Shown: in pieces, positions 59,390 through 64,000 of the stretch | Layout: each line of letters opens with the position of its first letter | Numbering within the stretch: the first letter of the stretch is position 1 | Assembly (NCBI GenBank): GCA_014960805.1 | Contig: CP063163.1 | Coordinates: 607,001 to 671,000, forward strand | DNA: 64,000 nucleotides | Direction of reading: 5' to 3' | From: Cytobacillus suaedae | Lineage (GTDB): Bacteria; Bacillota; Bacilli; Bacillales; Bacillaceae_L | Made by a program: the position numbers and the translations under genes | Notes under the pieces: generated by a model | Databases searched by the model: none | What the model was told of the DNA's origin: nothing | Seen by the model: only the letters and a program-made list of their open reading frames with translations

Positions 59390-61384
59390 ATGACAAAACG
59401 TCCAATCACAGCAGAAGATTTATGTAAATTTAAGTTTGTAGGAGATCCTCAGGTTTCTCCAGGCAAGGATAAGGCAGCTTACGTGTTAACACATGTAGAT
59501 AAAGAGAAGGATGGTTACTATTCCTTTATTTATGTAACAGACTTAAATGGTCCGGGAAGACAGTTCACATCTCATGTTTCAAAGGACAAATTAGTAAAGG
59601 ATGTTGCTCCTACTTGGTCACCTGATGGCAAAACACTTGCGTTCCGTTCAAACCGAACTGGTAAAAATCAAGTTTATCTATTACATACTGACGGTGGAGA
59701 AGCCGTGCAACTTACAGATGTGAAGCAAGGAGTTGGTAGTTTTAGCTGGTCACCAGATGGCAAGCAACTAGCTCTTGTGATAAATGGTGAGTTAAAGCTT
59801 ACTACTGACAAAGAGGAAGATAAAGAAGAAAAAAGCGATGTAAAAGTGATTACTAGACTTCGTTATAAAGGTGACGGAGTTGGTATCTTCAATGATGATC
59901 GTAGACACGTCTATTTATTTGATATTGAAAGCAAGTCTTATACAAAAGTTACAGAGGGTGATCATGATTTCGGTCAGCCAACGTTTTCACCTGATGGAAA
60001 GAACTTATTTTATGTTGGGACAAAGGCTGAAGATAAGGAATGGGGCTATCTGCCAGCTCTTTGGAAATATGACCTAACAACAAAAGAAGAAACATTATTC
60101 TATGAAGGAAATGGCTACATTAATTCCCCTTCATTCTCTCCAGATGGCAAATGGCTCGCTTTTGCAGGTCATACCCGTGGAGAAAGAAGTCAAGGAAATG
60201 CAAATGTCCTAGTTTTAGATACTGAAACTGGTAATCTACAAAACTTAACAGAGAGCTTTGACTACACAGTTGGCAACCTTGTTGGGGTAGATGCGAAGTA
60301 TGATACTGCAGAACTTCGACTCATTTGGGATGCTACAAGTTCACATATTTATTTTAGTGCTACAGTAGGTGGAGATTGTCAGTTATTTAGAGTAAATCTT
60401 CAAGGGGAAGTTTCTGGGGCGCTATCAACATCTAATGGTTCCGTTACTTCATATGATATTGTAAATGATGAAAAAGCAATTCTAACTCTAGCAACTCCAC
60501 ATTCAACTGGAGATTTAGTTTTACAAGACTTAAACCAAGTAGATCAAACAGAGGTACTAACAGCATTTAACGAAGAATTATACAATGAAGTACACTTAAG
60601 CACGCCAGAGAATTTTACCTATAAAAGCACTGATGGCTGGGACGTTGAAGGCTGGGTAATGAAACCATTTGGATTTGAAGAAGGTAAAAAATATCCTATG
60701 ATTCTTCAAATTCATGGTGGACCAGCTACAGCTTATGGAAATGGACTTCATCATGAAATGCAATTAATGGCGTCTAAAGGCTATGTTGTTCTTTATACAA
60801 ATCCAAGAGGTAGTCATGGTTACGGGCATGATTTCGTAAATGCTGTAATCGGTGATTACGGTGGAATGGATTACGAAGATATTATGGCTGGAGTTGACCA
60901 CACGCTGGCAAACGTTGATTATATTGATGAAAGTCAATTGTTTGTAACAGGTGGTAGCTATGGTGGGTACATGACGAACGTGATTGTTACTCGTACCGAT
61001 CGATTCAAAGCTGCGGTTACACAACGTAGTATTTGTAACTGGCATAGCTTCTATGGAACAAGTGACATCGGCTTCTTCTTTACGGAGTGGCAGCACGGAC
61101 ACGCTGATTTATGGGATGATGTAGAAAGATTACTGAAGATATCTCCATTAACTCATGCTCGCAATGTAAAAACACCTACTTTAATTTTACACAGTGAGCA
61201 GGATTTACGTTGTCCAATGGAGCAAGCAGAGCAATGGTATATTGCACTTAAGCGTTTAGGTGTAGAAACCAATTTTGTACGCTTCCCAGATGAAAACCAT
61301 GATCTTTCACGTTCAGGAAAACCTAATCATCGCTTAGAGCGTCTTAACCATTTGATTGGTTGGTTTGATGACCGTCGTTCTTAA
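59390..61384 (+). CDS. S9-family serine peptidase (acylaminoacyl/prolyl-oligopeptidase type)
   Basis: A 664-residue peptidase. The N-terminal 390 residues form a TolB-like beta-propeller with repeated WSPDGK/FSPDGK motifs; the C-terminal alpha/beta hydrolase domain has Ser523 in GGSYGGYM, Asp605 in HSEQDLRCP and His637 in DENHDLSR. It resembles YuxL of B. subtilis. It cleaves short peptides in the cytoplasm; no signal peptide. The ATG at 59390 follows GGGGGAG, while the in-frame TTG 15 bases earlier overlaps that site. A terminator follows. Confidence 0.9.
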   Translation: MTKRPITAEDLCKFKFVGDPQVSPGKDKAAYVLTHVDKEKDGYYSFIYVTDLNGPGRQFTSHVSKDKLVKDVAPTWSPDGKTLAFRSNRTGKNQVYLLHTDGGEAVQLTDVKQGVGSFSWSPDGKQLALVINGELKLTTDKEEDKEEKSDVKVITRLRYKGDGVGIFNDDRRHVYLFDIESKSYTKVTEGDHDFGQPTFSPDGKNLFYVGTKAEDKEWGYLPALWKYDLTTKEETLFYEGNGYINSPSFSPDGKWLAFAGHTRGERSQGNANVLVLDTETGNLQNLTESFDYTVGNLVGVDAKYDTAELRLIWDATSSHIYFSATVGGDCQLFRVNLQGEVSGALSTSNGSVTSYDIVNDEKAILTLATPHSTGDLVLQDLNQVDQTEVLTAFNEELYNEVHLSTPENFTYKSTDGWDVEGWVMKPFGFEEGKKYPMILQIHGGPATAYGNGLHHEMQLMASKGYVVLYTNPRGSHGYGHDFVNAVIGDYGGMDYEDIMAGVDHTLANVDYIDESQLFVTGGSYGGYMTNVIVTRTDRFKAAVTQRSICNWHSFYGTSDIGFFFTEWQHGHADLWDDVERLLKISPLTHARNVKTPTLILHSEQDLRCPMEQAEQWYIALKRLGVETNFVRFPDENHDLSRSGKPNHRLERLNHLIGWFDDRRS

Positions 61385-61421
61385 TTGGTTCTCTTTTGAG
61401 GTGCTAAATATCAAATAACTA

Positions 61422-61468
61422 AAAAAAGGTTGCTAGATCGCAAATGATTTAGCAACCTTTTTTTTCTA
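61422..61468 (+). terminator. terminator after the S9 peptidase gene
   Basis: AAAGGTTGCTA pairs with TAGCAACCTTT and is followed by a T-run; flanking A-run on the left. Confidence 0.85.
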
Positions 61469-61622
61469 TATTAGGTCTTCTGTTCTATAATGAAACTTCA
61501 AATGAAGGTCCTATTTAGTACAGGTTACGAAATTATACTCGGGGAAATTAGTCTTCCCTTTATTGTATATCCGACACGATTCCTAATGTTTTTGCTTTTT
61601 CTGATTTTTAAAGAAAGATTAG

Positions 61623-61652
61623 TTGACATTGAAAATGAATTTATGATAAAAT
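61623..61652 (+). promoter_or_regulatory. promoter of the CarD-type gene
   Basis: TTGACA (61623-61628), an 18-base spacer and TAAAAT (61647-61652) lie about 70 bases before the preferred start. Confidence 0.65.
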
Positions 61653-61720
61653 TAAAAATTTGTTAAAAGATAACATGTGTGTTAAGGTTAAGAAGGTTAC
61701 CATATATGGAGGTGGATTAT

Positions 61721-62182
61721 TTGTTTCAAATTGGCGATAACATTGTTTATTCAATGCACGGAGCAGGTATAATCAAAGCAATCGAAGAAAAGGAAATATC
61801 AGGGGACAAACAAGAGTATTATGTTATAAAAATGTTAATTGGAAATATGCAAGTCATGATTCCTACGGGAAAAGTATTGAGTTCATGTATACGCCCTGTT
61901 ACTGACATAATTGCATTAAAACACATCATACACATTTTTAAGCATGGAGAATCAGATAGATTACTGCCCTGGAAACAAAGGTATAAACTGAACACGGAAA
62001 AAATAAAAACGGGTAAAATACAGGATTGTGCTGAAGTTGTACGTGATTTAATGCGTATGAAGAAAGAAAAAGCACTTAATACAAGCGAAAAAAAAATGTT
62101 AGATAACGCTCATGAATTTTTGATTAGTGAACTAGGATTAATTAAAGGTATTACTGAAAAACAAATAAAAAGTTTCTATTAA
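61721..62182 (+). CDS. CarD-family transcriptional regulator
   Basis: The 153-residue protein starts FQIGDNIVYSMHGAGIIKAIEEKEISG, the RNA-polymerase-interacting CarD/CdnL/TRCF domain (residues 2-60), and continues with a helical C-terminal domain. The start is TTG at 61721: GGAGGTGG at 61708-61715 is the ribosome site, although an ATG at 61706 overlaps it in frame. CarD proteins bind RNA polymerase beta subunit and stabilise open complexes. Monocistronic, with its own TTGACA promoter and a terminator downstream. Confidence 0.87.
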   Translation: MFQIGDNIVYSMHGAGIIKAIEEKEISGDKQEYYVIKMLIGNMQVMIPTGKVLSSCIRPVTDIIALKHIIHIFKHGESDRLLPWKQRYKLNTEKIKTGKIQDCAEVVRDLMRMKKEKALNTSEKKMLDNAHEFLISELGLIKGITEKQIKSFY

Positions 62183-62380
62183 AATTAATTAAGATTATGT
62201 ATAACATCTCCCGAAAATATCCTGAATTTTATTGGATTTCAAAGCATTCAACTTCTTCAACTCACCTTTAGAGCATTAACCTCTTTTGATCTTTCTCACC
62301 TCTATCCTGGATAGTAATTGTTTATCTTCTTTACGTAAAAGAGAAAAAACGAATTGGTAACACCATATGGTCAACTATAC

Positions 62381-62414
62381 AAATGGTTTCCAGACTAGGA
62401 AACCATTTTTTTAT
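62381..62414 (+). terminator. terminator downstream of the CarD-type gene
   Basis: AAATGGTTTCC (62381-62391) pairs perfectly with 62398-62408 and ends in a T-run. It is 200 bases after the carD stop; the stretch between shows no gene. Confidence 0.75.
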
Positions 62415-62519
62415 TAAAATAACAATAGTAAAGATTACTGGTTATGGTTTAAATCCTTGGATGAGCAGCCTCTTATTAGTACGTTGAGTAGGGCTTTTTA
62501 TTGAGTATGCAGAGAACAT

Positions 62520-62555
62520 AAAAAAACAGGCCCTATATAAAGAGCCTGTTTGTAT
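62520..62555 (-). terminator. terminator after the cold-shock gene
   Basis: On the minus strand ACAGGCTC...GGGCCTGT pairs and is followed by seven T residues (A-run at 62520-62526 on the plus strand). Confidence 0.85.
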
Positions 62556-62567
62556 AACGATTTAAGA

Positions 62568-62771
62568 TTAAGCAGCTTTTTGAACGTTTGCAGCTTGAGC
62601 TCCACGAGCGCCTTGCTCAACGTCAAACGTTACTTTTTGACCTTCGTCTAATGATTTGAAGCCTTCACTTTGGATAGCAGAGAAGTGTACAAATACATCG
62701 TCTCCATTTTCACGTTCAATAAAGCCAAAACCTTTTTCTGCATTAAACCATTTTACTGTACCTTTTTCCAT
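62568..62771 (-). CDS. cold-shock protein, CspA/CspB family
   Basis: The 67-residue OB-fold protein has RNP-1 KGFGFIE and RNP-2 DVFVHFSAI, the single-stranded nucleic acid binding motifs of cold-shock proteins. It acts as an RNA chaperone. AGGAGG precedes the ATG. The promoter lies about 113 bases upstream, leaving a long leader as usual for csp genes. A strong terminator follows directly. Confidence 0.95.
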   Translation of the reverse strand: MEKGTVKWFNAEKGFGFIERENGDDVFVHFSAIQSEGFKSLDEGQKVTFDVEQGARGAQAANVQKAA

Positions 62772-62890
62772 TTTTGTTGCCTCCTAGTGTGTGTTACCAC
62801 ACATTGTATTACTATCCTTGCCCAAAGTATCATCAAGACGAAAATCGATATTCATACTATCCTTTACACCGACAAAAATAATTCTTCTTT

Positions 62891-62919
62891 ATCATAGCAT
62901 AAAAAGGAAAAAAATTCAA
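62891..62919 (-). promoter_or_regulatory. promoter of the cold-shock gene, with long leader
   Basis: On the minus strand TTGAAT (62919-62914), a 17-base spacer and TATGAT (62896-62891) predict a start near 62884, giving a leader of about 113 bases before the ATG. Confidence 0.7.
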
Positions 62920-63084
62920 ATTAGTGGAATTTAACTAAAATAGTAAAATGCCCATAAAGAAAAAGAAGCATCATGCGATTTTCTAAAAACATGTAGGTTT
63001 TTGTTATGTCGATTGTAGAGACCAATTGCCAACGCAATCCTAAAAAGTATAATATGAGAATAGAAAAACACAGGAGAGATAAAG

Positions 63085-63525
63085 ATGAAGATTTATGTGG
63101 ATGCAGATGCATGTCCGGTTAAAGATATAATTATTTCTGAAGCAAGGAACCTAGACATTCCAGTTATACTTGTTACGAGCTTTTCTCATTTTTCTAATGC
63201 AGAACAGCCATCCGGAGTGGAAACCATTTATGTTGATTCAGGAGCCGATGCTGCAGATTATCGGATTGTGAAGTTAGCGCAAAAAGGAGATATTATTGTG
63301 ACCCAAGATTATGGACTTGCGTCACTAGGATTACCTAAAGGAATTACCGTCCTTCACCATAAAGGATTTAGGTATACAAATGAAAATATTGACCAATTAT
63401 TACAAACACGTTATTTAGGTGCAATGGCTCGAAAAAGCGGACAGCGAACAAAGGGACCAAAGCCGTTTACTGAAGAAGACCGGGAGCAATTTAGAAAGCT
63501 TTTTAAGCAAGTTATTTCTCGCTAA
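63085..63525 (+). CDS. YaiI/YqxD-family (DUF188) protein
   Basis: A 146-residue protein with the DUF188 pattern: [20 protein letters not shown] at the start, [27 protein letters not shown] in the middle and [13 protein letters not shown] near residue 93, followed by a basic C-terminus with [13 protein letters not shown]. It is a PIN-like fold with conserved Asp residues (DADACP and VTQDYGLA), suggesting a nuclease, but no activity is established as far as I know. CAGGAGAG precedes the ATG. Confidence 0.9.
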   Translation: MKIYVDADACPVKDIIISEARNLDIPVILVTSFSHFSNAEQPSGVETIYVDSGADAADYRIVKLAQKGDIIVTQDYGLASLGLPKGITVLHHKGFRYTNENIDQLLQTRYLGAMARKSGQRTKGPKPFTEEDREQFRKLFKQVISR

Positions 63526-63547
63526 AAATAGAAAGGAGATAAATGAT

Positions 63548-63739
63548 TTGAAGTATATAAAATCGCAAATGCAACAACTAATTAAGGAAAATAAAGAACT
63601 ACATACAAGATTTAAAGAACTGAAAGCAGAGCATGGCCTTGAGAAAAACAATGCCCTTAAGGCTTTATACCATTCAGAGGTTGCTGATGGAGGAAAGTAT
63701 ATGGTAGCTTACCAAGCACTAGATCAGCCGAAAAAGTAG
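63548..63739 (+). CDS. small coiled-coil protein, unknown function
   Basis: A 63-residue protein, start TTG at 63548 after AAAGGAGAT. It is helical and charged (QQLIKENKELHTRFKELKAEHG), a short coiled coil, followed by YHSEVADGGKYMVAYQAL. The gene begins 22 bases after the DUF188 gene and is probably co-transcribed. An ATG at 63569 is an alternative start. No family recognised. Confidence 0.6.
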   Translation: MKYIKSQMQQLIKENKELHTRFKELKAEHGLEKNNALKALYHSEVADGGKYMVAYQALDQPKK

Positions 63740-63799
63740 ACTCTTTTCTTTTGTTTACCTTTTAAAATTAAATAAGTTAGGTTTTCTGTTTTCAAAGTT

Positions 63800-63834
63800 A
63801 AGGAGCTGGGAATTAAATATCCAGCTCCTTTTGC
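63800..63834 (+). terminator. terminator after the small coiled-coil gene
   Basis: AAGGAGCTGG (63800-63809) pairs with CCAGCTCCTT (63821-63830) with a T-containing tail; it may also serve the minus-strand gene to its right. Confidence 0.75.
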
Positions 63835-63855
63835 TAGTATATGAAAACCTTGTGC

Positions 63856-64000
63856 TTAGTTAATATCAGTTATATCCATGGAAGCTGTTACTGCCCCAAT
63901 AATCTCTGCATGTTCATTTAAAAGGGGTTCGGCGAAAACAATATAGCAATGCTCTCCATCTGAAAGTGGAAAGCAGATTTTTCGTTTGATTTTGATTCCC
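63856..64000 (-). CDS. C-terminal end of a PAS-domain protein (partial)
   Basis: The minus strand is open from the right edge to a TAA at 63856-63858, giving 47 residues. They read as the last strands of a PAS domain: KICFPLSDGEHCYIVFAEPLLN, then IIGAVTASMDITDIN, where the closing DIT is a typical PAS end. Because the protein stops there, the PAS domain is at its C-terminus. The rest of the gene lies outside the window. Confidence 0.7.
   Translation of the reverse strand, partial: GIKIKRKICFPLSDGEHCYIVFAEPLLNEHAEIIGAVTASMDITDIN

Overview
The window comes from a low-GC, endospore-forming Bacillaceae chromosome. The evidence is a GerA/GerB/GerC-type germination operon, a CotF-family coat protein, the sporulation genes prkA and yhbH, strong AGGAGG-type ribosome sites, a T-box leader, and the block queG - amidase-domain gene - trmL - prkA - yhbH in the order I know from Bacillus subtilis. 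I saw no transposase, prophage or CRISPR array. I would not name a species from this sequence.

Layout. 0-3 kb: end of an unknown gene, then a Baeyer-Villiger-type flavin monooxygenase followed by an HSL-type esterase, a plausible ketone-to-ester-to-acid pair. 3-13.7 kb: single genes (YkvA-like, LysM exported protein, FMN split-barrel protein, OFA-family MFS transporter), a translationally coupled GMC oxidoreductase and gluconate-dehydrogenase-subunit-3-like pair, a GltS-type glutamate symporter, and MarR and XRE regulators. 13.7-20.9 kb: VOC protein, a frameshifted AraC regulator, CotF-like coat protein, P2A-type Ca2+ ATPase, a cluster of small hairpin repeats and an isochorismatase-fold hydrolase. 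21-29 kb is a loose zone rich in remnants: a YczE-like fragment, a tandem duplication with one frameshifted copy, an HD-GYP remnant, a dehydrogenase C-terminal scrap and two possible small RNA units. Intact CHRD, CBO0543-family, Lrp/AsnC, MBL-fold and membrane-protein genes lie between them. 29.3-32 kb: a secreted multi-domain staphylococcal-type nuclease related to YhcR.

32.1-41.9 kb is the most coherent accessory system. It holds two sugar ABC permeases and a lipoprotein binding protein behind a candidate cre site, a YesM-type sensor kinase and short YesN-type AraC response regulator, a ThuA-domain protein, two Gfo/Idh/MocA dehydrogenases and a TIM-barrel sugar isomerase/epimerase. No ABC ATPase and no glycoside hydrolase are present, so import probably uses a shared MsmX-like ATPase and the sugar is probably processed through an oxidised (keto-sugar) intermediate.

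42-45.5 kb: ger operon on the minus strand. 45.6-50.3 kb: Nudix hydrolase, small lipoprotein, tRNA-Gly, B3/B4-domain protein, queG, DUF4188 protein with its PadR regulator. 50.4-56.5 kb: tandem 51-bp repeats, amidase-domain gene, trmL, a large structured repeat, a 30-codon membrane microprotein, prkA and yhbH. 56.6-64 kb: second CBO0543 paralogue, a T-box (specifier read as ATG, methionine) in front of an APC permease, an S9 peptidase, a CarD-type regulator, a cold-shock protein, a YaiI/YqxD-family protein, a small coiled-coil protein and the end of a PAS-containing gene.

All family assignments are from motifs read by eye; no database search was possible.
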